Assembly (NCBI RefSeq): GCF_003721515.1
Contig: NZ_RJJD01000013.1
Span: 102,892-166,891, forward strand
Source of the DNA: Rufibacter latericius
GTDB lineage: Bacteria; Bacteroidota; Bacteroidia; Cytophagales; Hymenobacteraceae
Direction: 5' to 3'
DNA: 64,000 nucleotides
Under the pieces are notes generated by a model. The model searched no databases and had not been told where the DNA came from. It saw nothing but the letters and a program-made list of their open reading frames with translations. The position numbers were made by a program, and so were the translations under genes. Within the stretch, counting starts at the first letter, position 1. Every line of letters starts with the position of its first letter. Below, in pieces: positions 26,967 through 36,013 of this stretch.

Positions 26967-28181
26967 ATGATAACATCTGAGCAGAGAGAACTGATAAAGA
27001 CCACGGTGCCGATTTTACGTGAGCATGGGGTGGCCCTCACCACCCATTTTTACAGCCGCATGTTCAGGCACAACGCTGAGTTGAAGAATGTCTTCAATCT
27101 AGGCAACCAGGGGAGCGGAAAGCAGCAGCTGTCCTTGGCCATGGCGGTGCTGGCGTATGCCGAAAACATTGAAGACCCCTCTGTCCTGGTCTCAGCAGTG
27201 ACAAAGATAGGCCACAAGCACGTGAGCCTAGATATTAGGCCAGAGCACTATGCCATAGTGGGCAAGCACCTGCTGGCCTCCATAAGCGAAGTGCTGGGGG
27301 AGGGCGCCACACCGGAACTGATAGAGGCCTGGGCGGTGGCCTACCAACAGCTGGCCGACCTGATGACTGGCCTGGAGATGAAGCTGTACCATGACTCCGT
27401 GGCCAAAGAAGGAGGATGGACCGGATGGCGGCCTTTCATCCTGAAACAGAAGGAGCAGGAGTCTGAGGAAATCACTTCTTTTTACCTGTACCCCGCTGAC
27501 GGCGGAAAGGTGGCCGATTTCGAGCCGGGGCAGTACGTCAGTATCAGACTGTTCCTGCCCGAGCTGAACCTCTTCCAACCCCGCCAGTACAGCCTCTCCA
27601 GTGCCCCAAACGGCAACTACTACCGCATTTCGGTGAAGAAGGAAAGAGGGGCCGCCGACAACCCCAACGGCATGATCAGCAACCGGCTGCATGACAAGGT
27701 ACAGGAGGGCGACATCATAGAGGTGGCGCCTCCTGCCGGAGACTTCTTCCTGGACACCGAAAAGCATACCCCAGTGGTTTTCATCAGCGGCGGGGTGGGG
27801 CAGACCCCACTGCTGAGCATGCTGGAGTACCTGGCCGATACGGAGAGTGACCGGGAGATTGTCTGGGTGCACGGCTGCCGCAACAGGAAAGTCCATGCGT
27901 TCCGGGAGCCGCTCACCACCCTGGAAGCCCGCCACGGCAAGCTCAAGAAGCACATCTTCTATGATTCCCTGGACGGGGAAATGCAGGTGGAAGGGTACAA
28001 CGAGGGAATTGTGGAACTAAGCAAACTACGAGACCAGGCGGTTCTACAGGACGCCGACTATTACGTTTGTGGTCCGGCCCCGTTCATCAAAAAGCAGTTC
28101 AAGGATCTGGCCGCAATGGGAGTAAAGCCCGAGGCCATCCATTACGAGGAATTTGGCCCCGCGAACCTGATTCTCACATAA
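26967..28181 (+). CDS. hmp: Flavohemoglobin, NO dioxygenase
   Basis: A 404-residue cytoplasmic enzyme that oxidises NO to nitrate using O2 and NAD(P)H. The globin domain (1-140) has the proximal His region KIGHKHVSLDIRPEHY. The FAD domain (150-260) has PRQYSLSSAP, and the NAD(P) domain has SGGVGQTPLLSM, near 270, and YYVCGPAPFIK, near 370. All three domains look complete at the usual length of about 400. It stands alone, preceded by an Fnr-type palindrome and followed by a hairpin, so it is probably a single-gene unit serving aerobic NO detoxification alongside the anaerobic qNOR. Confidence 0.97.
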   Translation: MITSEQRELIKTTVPILREHGVALTTHFYSRMFRHNAELKNVFNLGNQGSGKQQLSLAMAVLAYAENIEDPSVLVSAVTKIGHKHVSLDIRPEHYAIVGKHLLASISEVLGEGATPELIEAWAVAYQQLADLMTGLEMKLYHDSVAKEGGWTGWRPFILKQKEQESEEITSFYLYPADGGKVADFEPGQYVSIRLFLPELNLFQPRQYSLSSAPNGNYYRISVKKERGAADNPNGMISNRLHDKVQEGDIIEVAPPAGDFFLDTEKHTPVVFISGGVGQTPLLSMLEYLADTESDREIVWVHGCRNRKVHAFREPLTTLEARHGKLKKHIFYDSLDGEMQVEGYNEGIVELSKLRDQAVLQDADYYVCGPAPFIKKQFKDLAAMGVKPEAIHYEEFGPANLILT

Positions 28182-28199
28182 CATCAGCCATAATGCATT

Positions 28200-28238
28200 C
28201 AGAAAGGACTGCGTCGGACCTCGGCACAGCCCTTTCTG
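28200..28238 (+). terminator. Hairpin after hmp
   Basis: A 12-bp stem (28200-28211 with 28227-28238, one G-U pair), starting 19 bp after the hmp stop. No T run follows, so the terminator role is tentative. Confidence 0.5.
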
Positions 28239-28479
28239 TATGAGAAGGAAAAGGAGGGCTAGTTGGATCTTTGACTTTAAGTTGGATAAGGTTTCTGAAA
28301 ACCTGTGGCGCCAGCATCCAGTGGCGCCAGCATGAATAAGGTATTTTTCGATCCAGACCCATTTTCCGGAAACCAGGCCTGGGACTGGAAGCGATATTAA
28401 CTATATCTTCTCCTGTTCTTCAGGGGTATTCACGTGCAGAAGCGCATCAGGGTTAAGAGATTTAAGCAGATGAACCTCT

Positions 28480-28690
28480 TTATTCCGCAAAACCTTTCTG
28501 GGACAGGTACAAGAGCAAAACAGGATAGCCCTTCGGTTCCTAGATGGTGATCAAGGATTCGGGGAATCGCATGTGCCGGAAGCCTGCCATGGCTAGGGCG
28601 ACCTAGCCGAGCACCGTGTGCCCCAGCGGGAGACCGCAGAGCAGCAGCAGATGGTGGTGGTTCCCGTCCATGTCCCTGATGGTATACCAC
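28480..28690 (-). pseudogene. Decayed unrecognised gene
   Basis: One minus-strand frame reads as protein but has two internal stop codons: WYTIRDMDGNHHHLLLLCGL, then LGHTVLG-stop-VALAMAGFRHMRF, then PESLITI-stop-EPKGYPVLLLYLSQKGF and a final stop at 28480. The family is not recognised. The frame is open upstream to about 28794 but loses coding character. The remaining intergenic bases from 28239 to 28910 show only a 13-bp direct repeat near 28306-28332. Confidence 0.4.
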
Positions 28691-28910
28691 CTGCCCGGGC
28701 CCATAGGGCGAGAACCCGAAATTCGGGGCCTACCTATCGGAGACTTGTCTTCCAAGGAGGGGAATGGCTCTCCGGATGGAAACCGTACCCCAGCTCACAC
28801 ATCCCATGATCCATTCCATTTCACTCTGGTGAGATTATTTGGTATATTCGCGCTCCCCCGGCACCTCCAACAGAGGCAGAACGCGCAAACAAAGCAGCCA
28901 AAAGACGACC

Positions 28911-29333
28911 ATGATGGAATCACAGGGTATGGACCCGCAGGGAATGGAGGTACTGGCCTCCTCGGACAGCTATGTCCTGGAGTGCTCCTCCCAACACGGC
29001 CTGGGCCGGTTGACATTCAGGAAGAAACCCTCGGCCATGGAGTACCAGGCCGCTATCTCCCACTTCTGCGACCAGGTCCTCAAGCGCGGGTTCCGCCTGA
29101 TGCTGTTCAACAACCTGGAGGCGGGGCTGATCTCCCAGGACGAGAAGGACTGGAGCCGGTTCTACATCGAGAACCTGCTCCCCAACTGCTCCCTCCGGAA
29201 AATGGCCTCGGTGGTCGGGGGCAACGCCCTCCAGCGGATGATCATCTCCGACATGCACCAGCAAGGGAAACACCCCTACCGGCTGGAGTGCTTCGCCTCC
29301 GAGCAGGAGGCGCTAGCCTGGCTCCTGGCCTAG
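28911..29333 (+). CDS. Hypothetical protein, STAS/SpoIIAA-like shape
   Basis: A 140-residue cytoplasmic protein. I chose the first of two adjacent ATG codons (28911); the in-frame extension to 28839 is Arg/Ser-rich and not credible. Alternating strands and helices (FRLMLFNNLEAGL, KMASVVGGNAL, YRLECFASEQEALAWLLA) resemble STAS or SpoIIAA-like folds, especially the terminal segment where an ALAWLL helix closes the domain. No clear functional residues are visible. It sits alone at the start of the fragmented island and is not obviously paired with a kinase. Confidence 0.6.
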   Translation: MMESQGMDPQGMEVLASSDSYVLECSSQHGLGRLTFRKKPSAMEYQAAISHFCDQVLKRGFRLMLFNNLEAGLISQDEKDWSRFYIENLLPNCSLRKMASVVGGNALQRMIISDMHQQGKHPYRLECFASEQEALAWLLA

Positions 29334-29447
29334 GGGAAGGCTTGGTCCCAGCCTTTAAATCCGAATCAGCCAATGGAACCTGCCCGCATGCTTGGCTTCC
29401 GGGGATACCCATGGGGCATGGGCCGGCGCAAGCCGAGACCGGCTCTG

Positions 29448-29747
29448 CTATTTGAACAAGGCCTCTTTGGCGATGAGGTGCATGAGGGCTAATTTCGTGA
29501 TCCTGACGGCCAGGGGGATATTCCCCTCTTTTACCAGCCCCTCGGCGGCAGACAGCCTCCCGAAAGCATCCAAAACCTGGACGGGTGCCTCTTCCTTCCA
29601 CTCGCATTCCCCTAGGACGGAGAGGACACCTTTGACCTGATCGATCAAGGCGAAAGTAGCTTCGGCGCCGGGTTCCTTCGCCTGGTACCCTTTGGCCTCC
29701 TGGAGCAGGAGGCCCAGCATTAGAAATCGGTTCTCGTTCGGGCGCAT
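29448..29747 (-). CDS. Small helical protein, paralog family A (copy 2)
   Basis: A 99-residue all-helical protein starting at MRPNENRFLMLGLLL. A longer upstream frame overlaps the next gene out of frame and is Ser/Thr/Trp-rich noise. The layout is a helix with LIDQVKGVLSVLG, a short loop, then a helix and a final amphipathic helix with IPLAVRITKLALMHLI. This layout recurs in the products at 29788, 42102 and 42625, so I place all four in one family. Function unknown. It lies 40 bp downstream of copy 1 on the same strand, probably one operon. Confidence 0.6.
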   Translation of the reverse strand: MRPNENRFLMLGLLLQEAKGYQAKEPGAEATFALIDQVKGVLSVLGECEWKEEAPVQVLDAFGRLSAAEGLVKEGNIPLAVRITKLALMHLIAKEALFK

Positions 29748-29787
29748 CTCGGGATTTGTCTTCCCGAGGCAAACCCTTTCCGCGCCC

Positions 29788-30111
29788 TCAGAGTTCCACC
29801 TCGCTGCCGGTCCCCAGCTGGCTGCTGTTGAGGTAATAGCGGAGGGTCTGCCTGGCGAGTTGGAGCGCGTCCTCCCGCTCCTCGCGCTCCACCAGGTAGA
29901 GCGCGTACTCCACCCGGGAGCGGCAGTAATTGATGATGTGGTCCAGGTGGTCCTCGGTGAAGCCCTGGTTGGCCAAGGCGCCAAGCACCAGCAGCGCCTC
30001 CCCCATGTGCTCGGCCAGGGCATGGCCATTGTCCCCGTACGCGTCCCCCAGTCCCTCGACCCTGGAGAGGATCCGCTTTAATTCCTCGTTGCTCTTTTTC
30101 CTGAACGGCAT
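29788..30111 (-). CDS. Small helical protein, paralog family A (copy 1)
   Basis: A 107-residue cytoplasmic helical protein. The start is the Met at 30111 (MPFRKKSNEELKRILSRV). The middle reads GEALLVLGALANQG and the end EREEREDALQLARQTLRYYL. The final helix pattern, E.AL..A...L..YL, is shared with the 42102 product (GEALQTAQSNLHAYL) and, loosely, with 42625 and 29448. A truncated relative of the N-terminus (MRFRERSNEGLAQILTKV) lies at 40257 on the same strand. I do not recognise the family. It has no membrane segment or signal. Confidence 0.6.
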   Translation of the reverse strand: MPFRKKSNEELKRILSRVEGLGDAYGDNGHALAEHMGEALLVLGALANQGFTEDHLDHIINYCRSRVEYALYLVEREEREDALQLARQTLRYYLNSSQLGTGSEVEL

Positions 30112-30193
30112 GGCTTGGCTATTTACCCCAAAGATAAAAAAAGAAACCACTCCCCGGAAGCCCAAAGGTAGGCTTGCTGGCAGCAGGCGGTTG

Positions 30194-30331
30194 CGGGGAT
30201 CAGGTCATTACTCCATCACAAGAGGCGATGGCAAGGCGGAAGGCTCCAGTTCTTTCTACCAGGCCTAGAGGCACGCCCTGGGCAGGTTCGGCTCAGAGGA
30301 TTTTACAGTAAGGGGAAAATACCTGGTGAGA
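30194..30331 (+). pseudogene. Broken copy of small-protein family B
   Basis: The + strand reads GHYSITRGDGKAEGSSSFYQA, a TAG stop at 30266-30268, then RHALGRFGSEDFTVRGKYL. It aligns position by position with the intact product at 36325 (GQYYVSRGEVRVEGFGSFYEA, then YRYALNRFCSEDFTV). The single stop replaces the aromatic residue after FYxA. No clear start codon was identified. The interval after it to 31006 holds the rest of the repeat and no supported gene. Confidence 0.55.
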
Positions 30332-30545
30332 CAATCGGATCCCCTTGGTGAACCCTTAATTGTTTGGTTCAAACCCGATATTTCGGGCATCTCCGAAACT
30401 TGGCGCCCTCCCAGGGGTATGACCTACTACTAGGTAACCCGTGTTCATTAGCAGTTGGTTCAAGGCCTCATACCCGCTCGCGCGCTGAGGGAACCCAATT
30501 GGCCGCATACCCCAAAAGGTGTGCGGTTTTCCATTGTGGCCCGGC
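30194..30545. repeat. Diverged direct repeat, copy 1
   Basis: This roughly 350-bp stretch aligns with 36391-36740 at a constant offset of 6197 bp over the first 210 bp, then with a 3-bp indel. Shared landmarks are a small gene, a block reading caggggtatgac (copy 1 at 30412), and a hairpin around ggccgca...gtgcgg (copy 1 arms at 30503 and 30521). Confidence 0.65.
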
Positions 30546-31006
30546 CTCACTCCGCAGAAGCCAAGGTATCCATCATCGGAAGCACGGACTTATGGGGCGG
30601 AATAAAAAGACACTTTCGGTGCACGGGAAGACTGGCGTTCCCCGGCGTCAGGGCCAAAAGGAAGGCAGGCCTTATCGCAGAGGTCTCCGTCTCCAAAGCT
30701 CTCGGTCACCGCAAAAGAGCTGCTGGGGCATTCTCCAGCCACAAGTGACCGCTGGGATTGGGGATTGTCCATGGTTCGGTGGGAGGGGGAGAGCCTTTCG
30801 AAAGATGTCGCCCCCAACCCGGCGGCATGTTTGATTTTCCTACCTTCAGCGGTAGGGGAAAACACATCTCGCGATTCGTTAAGGACGGGGAAGGGGAACC
30901 CATTCCGTTTAGTTCCCTGAAGGAGGCGGGAGGCTGAGGCCTATCTGCCTCCTATCTGCCTACCCATTGATAGTACCAGGCCTTCCCAAAAGGCAAGGGA
31001 GCCTCC

Positions 31007-31366
31007 CTATCCGCAGGGGGATTCCATGGGTGGAGTGGTTCGGGGAGGCTTTCGGCCTAGGCCTGGGGTCAGCCGGGTAAGACCCGTGCCGGGCACCGGC
31101 CTCCGTTCATCAAGCACTCCCTTGGGCGATTGGGCGGCGCCAAGCAGGACTATCTCCAGGGTTTTGGCCGAGAGCGGCTTGCTGACGAAGCCCCGGACCT
31201 GGAACTTGCCGGCTCTCTCCAGGTCCTGGAGATTTTCGAAGGAGGAGAGAAGGATCACCTTAGGGGTATGCGGCATTGGGGCCTTGTTCCTGATTGCCGC
31301 CAGGAACCCGAAGCCGTCCATCACGGGCAAGTGGAGGTCCAGCAGGATGTAATCTTGGCGTCAGTC
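31007..31366 (-). pseudogene. Truncated response regulator
   Basis: The frame reads DYILLDLHLPVMDGFGFLAA, containing the likely phospho-acceptor Asp, then KVILLSSFENLQDLERA and VRGFVSKPLS with the conserved Lys. This is the C-terminal two thirds of a receiver domain. The first about 45 residues, including the acidic pair, are missing: an in-frame TGA precedes and the methyltransferase gene abuts at 31365. The C-terminal tail is Pro/Arg-rich and probably read-through. It looks like a casualty of rearrangement beside the methyltransferase. Confidence 0.6.
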
Positions 31367-32315
31367 ACCGCTGTGGGGAGGCGCTTTCCGCCTTCTCCGC
31401 GGCGGACGGGCTTTCCCGGAGACCATCGATGGCGGGTCTACGGGCCACGCACATCAGGGTGAGGGCGCTGGTTTTCGCGTTGGGGTTGCGGTAGGAGAGC
31501 AGGGTGCCCAGGCGGTACTTGAACTCGGCCGGGCCCGCCTGCCCCTGCAGCACCTCGGCCCCCAGTTCGTGGTTGTGGGGGTAGACCCGCACCTCGAAAC
31601 CCAGCGGCCCGAGGATGCCCTGGAAGAACCCTTCCGTGACGCCGTGGCCCGGTTGGTGGTGCAGCTCGGAGGCCAGGGCCCGGGCCTGCTGGTCACCCGA
31701 TTTGTGGAAGCTGTGCTTCATAACCTTGTAGATCACCAGGCGGGCGTTCCACAGCAGCTTGGCCAGCCCCCGGTAGTCCCAGGCGCTGCGCTGCGGGTCG
31801 TGGTCGGTGACCAGCAGCCCGCCGGGCTTCACCAGCCGGGCCGCCTCCCGCAGGATCGCCCCCATGTCCTGGCAGTGGTGGAGCGTGGCGTTGAGGGTGA
31901 CCACGTCGGCGAAGCCCGAGGCGAAGGGCAGGTCCGTCGCGTCCGCCAGCACCGTGGCGTAGCCCAGCCCCTTGGCCAGCCGCAGGGAGGCCGGGGCCAC
32001 GTCCACCCCGATCAGCAGGGCGGGCTCGCCCCCCAGCGAGGCGTAGACGTTGCCCGGGCCGCAGCCGATGTCCACCACCACCTTCCCCGCCCAGTCCCCG
32101 AGGGCGGCTTTCCAGCGGCCGGTGTAGGCCTCGCTGCGGTGGCAGTAGGTCAGGTACTCCTCGGCCCACTCTGGGTGCCCGAAGTAGTAGGCGTTGGCCA
32201 GCAGGCCCTCGCCCGGGTCATTCAGCGGGAACTCCAGGTAGTCCGCCGAGAGGGCGGGCACCTTGCCGGGTTGAAGGTAGGGAGCCACCAGCCGGCTCAT
32301 CTCCGTTGTTTCCAT
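31365..32315 (-). CDS. Class I SAM-dependent methyltransferase
   Basis: A 316-residue cytoplasmic enzyme starting at METTEMSRLV (32315); the in-frame extension to 32411 is not credible. Motif I is VVVDIGCGPGNVYASL (about residue 80), followed by an acidic strand end (LLIGVDVAP), a motif with LADATDLPF, and LNATLHHCQDMGAILREAARL with LVKPGGLLVTDHD, as in UbiE/COQ5-like small-molecule methyltransferases. The C-terminal part, with LVIYKVMKHSFH, may bind substrate, which I cannot name. It is preceded by an AT-rich promoter region and abuts a broken response regulator. Confidence 0.85.
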   Translation of the reverse strand: METTEMSRLVAPYLQPGKVPALSADYLEFPLNDPGEGLLANAYYFGHPEWAEEYLTYCHRSEAYTGRWKAALGDWAGKVVVDIGCGPGNVYASLGGEPALLIGVDVAPASLRLAKGLGYATVLADATDLPFASGFADVVTLNATLHHCQDMGAILREAARLVKPGGLLVTDHDPQRSAWDYRGLAKLLWNARLVIYKVMKHSFHKSGDQQARALASELHHQPGHGVTEGFFQGILGPLGFEVRVYPHNHELGAEVLQGQAGPAEFKYRLGTLLSYRNPNAKTSALTLMCVARRPAIDGLRESPSAAEKAESASPQR

Positions 32316-32436
32316 CCTTATATGGGTTTGGTGAGGAAAGCCTATCGGTGGAACAGCTGTGGCTGCGCGCAGGCAGGCCGGGGATCTGGCTGTTTTCAGG
32401 TGGGAGTGCAATTACTTATTCTAATGTATAAACATC

Positions 32437-32453
32437 ATTTGTTTAATACAAAT
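32437..32453. promoter_or_regulatory. Inverted repeat in AT-rich region upstream of the methyltransferase
   Basis: ATTTGT-TTAAT-ACAAAT, 6-bp arms with a 5-bp spacer, inside a strongly AT-rich 80-bp island within GC-rich DNA, 122 bp before the methyltransferase start. It could be a promoter or operator; no other gene lies between 32316 and 32651. Confidence 0.35.
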
Positions 32454-32651
32454 ACTTATATGTATAATGTAAATTTATTATTTCTGTGAGGAAATGGCAT
32501 AGGCGGGCAAGCGGCCATGTTGGGTCCGAAGTCCGGGGGCATGCCTGAGGGTCGAAGGAAGGAGGCGGTGAACTTCCAAGTCTTGGAGGGGTCTTCAGGA
32601 GGATTGGATTCCATACCTAAGGCGACCTACTAGTAGGGAAGGTTCCCTTGA

Positions 32652-35210
32652 CTAGTTAGGAGGGAAAAAGACAAGGAACCTGGTGCCTATGCCGACTCTG
32701 CTGGTCACCTTCACCTGCCCGCCCATCGCCTCCACGTGGGCTTTCACCAGGTACAGCCCCATGCCCCTGCCTTCCTTGGCGGTATGGAACCGTTGGTAGA
32801 GCCTGAAGGCGCTTCCCTTGGCCTTCTTCATGTCGAAGCCCGAGCCGTTGTCCGAGAAATGGATGATCGTTCCCCGGTCGGCACTCTGCAGGCATTTGAT
32901 CTGGACGGAAAGCGTTCGCTCGCCTGACCTGTATTTGATGGCGTTGGAGAGGAGATTGTAGAAGATACTGAACAGGTAGGCTTTGCTCGCCTTCACCCGG
33001 AGGCCCTCCGCGACACCGATGTCCACCCTGCCTCCCGCAAGGGCCATTTCCCCCTTGAGGGTGGACTGCGCCTGCACGATGACCTCCCTGATATCCACGT
33101 CCTCGCGCTCAAGGTTCCCTCTCCGGTCCCTAATGCTGAGCACCGTGTTCATGTCTCTGAGCACTTCGTCGAGCTTGCGCACGCTCTGGCCGAGGAACGA
33201 GAGGGTAGGGGCGAACCGGTCGGAGTCCCTGCCGGTACCGGCCAGAAGCTCCGCCAGGCCGAGGGCGTTGGCCACGGGCGCCCTGAGGTTATGGGAGACC
33301 ATGTAGGTGAACTGCTGGAGGTCGCTGTTCTGCCGGTAGAGGTCACCTGCCAGCCTTGCCTGCTCCTGCTCCGAACGTTTGAGGGCCGTGATGTCGGTCT
33401 GTACCTCCACGTAGCGGGAAAGTTCTCCGGTATGGTCGAACACGGGGGAAATCTCCACCGACACCCACACCTCCTCCCCGCCTTTCCGCAGGTTCAGCAC
33501 CTCGAAGGAGATCGGCTCCCCGCCCAGAAGCCTTGCCTCCTGCGCGGAGAAAATCCCTTTGTCGGTTCTGGGGCTGTGCAGCAGCTCGGACGGCCCCTTG
33601 CCGACCGCCTCCTCCAAGTTGTAGCCGTAGAGCTTGGTGAAGCCATCGTTCACCCACTCAATCACCCGCTCCCGGTCGGTGATGATCACCCCATTGGTCG
33701 TGTTGCTGGCTACCAGCGAGAGTTTCTCCAGCTCCTTTTGGGCCTTTTTCCGTTCGGTGATGTCGGTCTGGATCCTGATTTGTCTCACCGCCACCCCGGT
33801 CCCGTCCAGCACTGGGGTGACATCCAGCTCCAGCCACTTCTCCCCGCCCCACCTGTCACAGATCAGGATTTCCTCCCTGTAGGGATCTGGCTGGCCCAGC
33901 CTGCCGTAGATGCGCCCTATGGTGTTCTCGTCGGTGTTCCTGCCCCGCATCAGGAAGTCGGGTTTCACCCCTACCGCCTCCTGGAGCGCGAACCCTGTGA
34001 GTTTGGTGAACCCATCGTTGACCCACTCGATCCTGCCCTCGTTATCGGTGATCATCACGCCGTTACTGGTCTTGCTGGCGACAAGGGCCAGTTTCTCCAG
34101 CTCGAGTTTTGCCTTCTCCTGCTCGGTGACGTCCTCGAAGTAGACGGACAGCCCCTCGGTGGAGGGGAACGCCTTTACCCTGAGCCAAAGGTTCAACCTC
34201 CTGAGGGAAGCGGTGAAGTCCACTGCCCTCCCCGTTTCCAGGGCATAGAGGTACTGGGCGTGGAATTCGCCGCCTGTCTCCTCTGGGAAGATCTCCAGCA
34301 GGCTTTTCCCCAGCGCCGTCTCCCTGTCGAGGCTCAGCAGTTTCTCCGCCTCGCAATTGAGGTAGGTGAGGACCCAGTCTGGCTTCACCATCAGGAACGC
34401 ATCGGTGATGCTCTCAAAGATGGTGCTGAGTTTGCTTGCCTGCCGCTTGATCGTCTCGTAGGAGCGCACATTGGCCGTGATGTCCTTGGCGATGGTCTGA
34501 ACCCCGATGATTTCCCCGTTCACGGTGAGCGGGGACTTGAGTACGTCGAATACCTTTTCCTTTCCCCGCTCGGAACTGAACTCAAGGGTGCGTCTCATGG
34601 TCCTGCCGGCCATCGCCTCCTGGAATCCCTCTTCCGACTGTGCGGCCATCGTGGCTGGCAGGAAGGAGGGGACTCGGGTGTTTATCGCCTCCTGCCTTGG
34701 GATGCCGAACGCCTCGCAGAAGCTATGGTTCACATCGATGACTACTCCCTTGCTGTTCTCCAGGAAGAGGACGTCCTGGTTGTGCTCGAACAATGCCCTA
34801 TAGCGCTGTTCGCTCTCCTCTAGTTTTATCCTGCTTATTTTTAGCTCGGTAACGTCGCGCCCGATGGCGTAGATCGCTCCGTCCTCTGCAGACCATGCTC
34901 CGCCCCACAGGGAATACCTGACCTGTCCGTCCCGGTGGACAAGGCGGATCTCGAGGTTGTTGTGGGTGGAACCGCCCATCACCTCGGCGATGATCTCCGC
35001 TGTCCGGGGAAGGTCCTCGGGGTGTACGAACTCGGAGAAATGGCGGCCCCTCAGCTCACGCCCCTCGTAGCCCAGGATGAGGTTGCTGGCTTCGTTTACC
35101 TGAAGGAACCTGCCACCCCGGTCGATGGTGCACAGCATGTCTTGGGAAAAGCGCGCCATTTTCCCCCACGTCCCCTCCTCACTACCTGCCACGAATGCGT
35201 TTTGGATCAC
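32652..35210 (-). CDS. Multi-PAS sensor histidine kinase, soluble
   Basis: An 852-residue kinase with no signal peptide or membrane segment, so it senses inside the cell. Five PAS domains can be made out from the recurring linker: about 15-130, 140-260, 265-375, 385-500 and 505-620, two of them with the PAC-type ending TDIT. The dimerisation box is FTYMVSHNLRAPVANALG, with the phospho-acceptor His near 648, and the ATPase domain has NLLSNAIKY, SDNGSGFDM and GRGMGLYLV. Paralogous PAS units 4 and 5 share SNGVMITD/TNGVIITD and WVNDGFTKL. No adjacent intact response regulator exists; the nearest is at 37319. A palindrome sits 20 bp upstream of its start. Confidence 0.93.
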   Translation of the reverse strand: MIQNAFVAGSEEGTWGKMARFSQDMLCTIDRGGRFLQVNEASNLILGYEGRELRGRHFSEFVHPEDLPRTAEIIAEVMGGSTHNNLEIRLVHRDGQVRYSLWGGAWSAEDGAIYAIGRDVTELKISRIKLEESEQRYRALFEHNQDVLFLENSKGVVIDVNHSFCEAFGIPRQEAINTRVPSFLPATMAAQSEEGFQEAMAGRTMRRTLEFSSERGKEKVFDVLKSPLTVNGEIIGVQTIAKDITANVRSYETIKRQASKLSTIFESITDAFLMVKPDWVLTYLNCEAEKLLSLDRETALGKSLLEIFPEETGGEFHAQYLYALETGRAVDFTASLRRLNLWLRVKAFPSTEGLSVYFEDVTEQEKAKLELEKLALVASKTSNGVMITDNEGRIEWVNDGFTKLTGFALQEAVGVKPDFLMRGRNTDENTIGRIYGRLGQPDPYREEILICDRWGGEKWLELDVTPVLDGTGVAVRQIRIQTDITERKKAQKELEKLSLVASNTTNGVIITDRERVIEWVNDGFTKLYGYNLEEAVGKGPSELLHSPRTDKGIFSAQEARLLGGEPISFEVLNLRKGGEEVWVSVEISPVFDHTGELSRYVEVQTDITALKRSEQEQARLAGDLYRQNSDLQQFTYMVSHNLRAPVANALGLAELLAGTGRDSDRFAPTLSFLGQSVRKLDEVLRDMNTVLSIRDRRGNLEREDVDIREVIVQAQSTLKGEMALAGGRVDIGVAEGLRVKASKAYLFSIFYNLLSNAIKYRSGERTLSVQIKCLQSADRGTIIHFSDNGSGFDMKKAKGSAFRLYQRFHTAKEGRGMGLYLVKAHVEAMGGQVKVTSRVGIGTRFLVFFPPN

Positions 35211-35229
35211 CTTTGCATAGATTTAGTCC

Positions 35230-35251
35230 TGCAAAATTACAAAATTTTGCA
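35230..35251. promoter_or_regulatory. Palindrome before the multi-PAS kinase
   Basis: Perfect 9-bp arms (35230-35238 and 35243-35251) reading TGCAAAATT and AATTTTGCA around a 4-bp spacer. It lies 19 bp before the kinase start codon on the minus strand, a position fitting an operator or a 5'-UTR element. Confidence 0.45.
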
Positions 35252-35773
35252 GGTGTGCTGTATTGCATGTTTTCCTGAAAAGCCTTGTATTATAGCCAAT
35301 AAGCAATAATGGTCAACTTGCCAAGGAATACGAGCGCTGAAATTGTGCCATTTCTTAGGTTGATTGGCTGAAGTCGTCTGTGTTCAGATCGAAGCCACTT
35401 GATGGTATCTGCCTTGGCAAGGAATTGTGGGACCCCATAGGAGTGTCGACAAACCGATTGACCTCCTCTGCGAATGCAGTTGCCCTGCTCCTGAGCAGAG
35501 ATGACGCTACCCACCTGGGCCTGTCGGTGGAGCCGGGTTTTGATCAGATCCATGCCGAACCCCACGGGCAGCTTTGCCCGGTGGCGTCTTCCCAACAGCC
35601 CGCCTCCCTTTAATTGACCTTCCGGAAGTAAAGGGCCACGGCCAGGCACAAGGTTCAATGAGGCAGGTTCCCGCCCGGTACCTTCAGCGCCCCATTCCCG
35701 TTGGTGGGTAGCCTCCAATTTTATTACCAGGAAAGAATAACTTCCCTAGGCGCCTACCGCTTCCCCCATTGCC
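35252..35773. other. Gene-free stretch
   Basis: About 520 bp. Open frames here (for example 35290-35718 minus) have no protein-like pattern or start context. I see nothing else supported. Confidence 0.45.
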
Positions 35774-36013
35774 CATGAGTTATCACGCCCAGACATCAGC
35801 CTCCCCAAAGAGAGTCTGCCCGGATCCCTGCCCTACGGAACCCACCTCCTAACCGTAGACGGCGAGATCCTCGGCCCGTTCCCCACCTATTACGCGGCCT
35901 GCCGCCGCGTAATCAACGTCCTAGGAAAGGGGGGGTTCCGTCGAAGGGCTGCAGGTTTCGAGAAAGTAAGCTGCAACCGGATTACCCTTGCCCCCGGCCC
36001 TTCAAGGGACTGA
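35774..36013 (+). pseudogene. Degenerate copy of small-protein family B
   Basis: A + strand frame ending at 36013 reads YGTHLLTVDGEILGPFPTYY followed by AACRRVINVLGKGGF. It shares the family B pattern of G..LLT.DG...G.F.T(Y/F)(Y/F).AC with the intact gene at 39460. The only nearby ATG (35774) is in another frame, so the start has been lost by a shift near 35780. The tail after the family region is probably unrelated read-through. The bases from 36014 to 36324 show no gene. Confidence 0.45.

Noticed and set aside
28306..28332. Direct repeat of gtggcgccagcat
   Set aside because: Only two 13-bp copies in tandem; too short to be a CRISPR, an iteron array or an attachment site on this evidence.
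30590..30865. 91-residue minus-strand frame and overlapping + frames
   Set aside because: Neither strand shows a consistent protein-like sequence; the region is part of, or next to, the DNA repeat.
33291..34823. 510-residue + strand frame opposite the multi-PAS kinase
   Set aside because: Antisense shadow of a clearly coding GC-rich gene.
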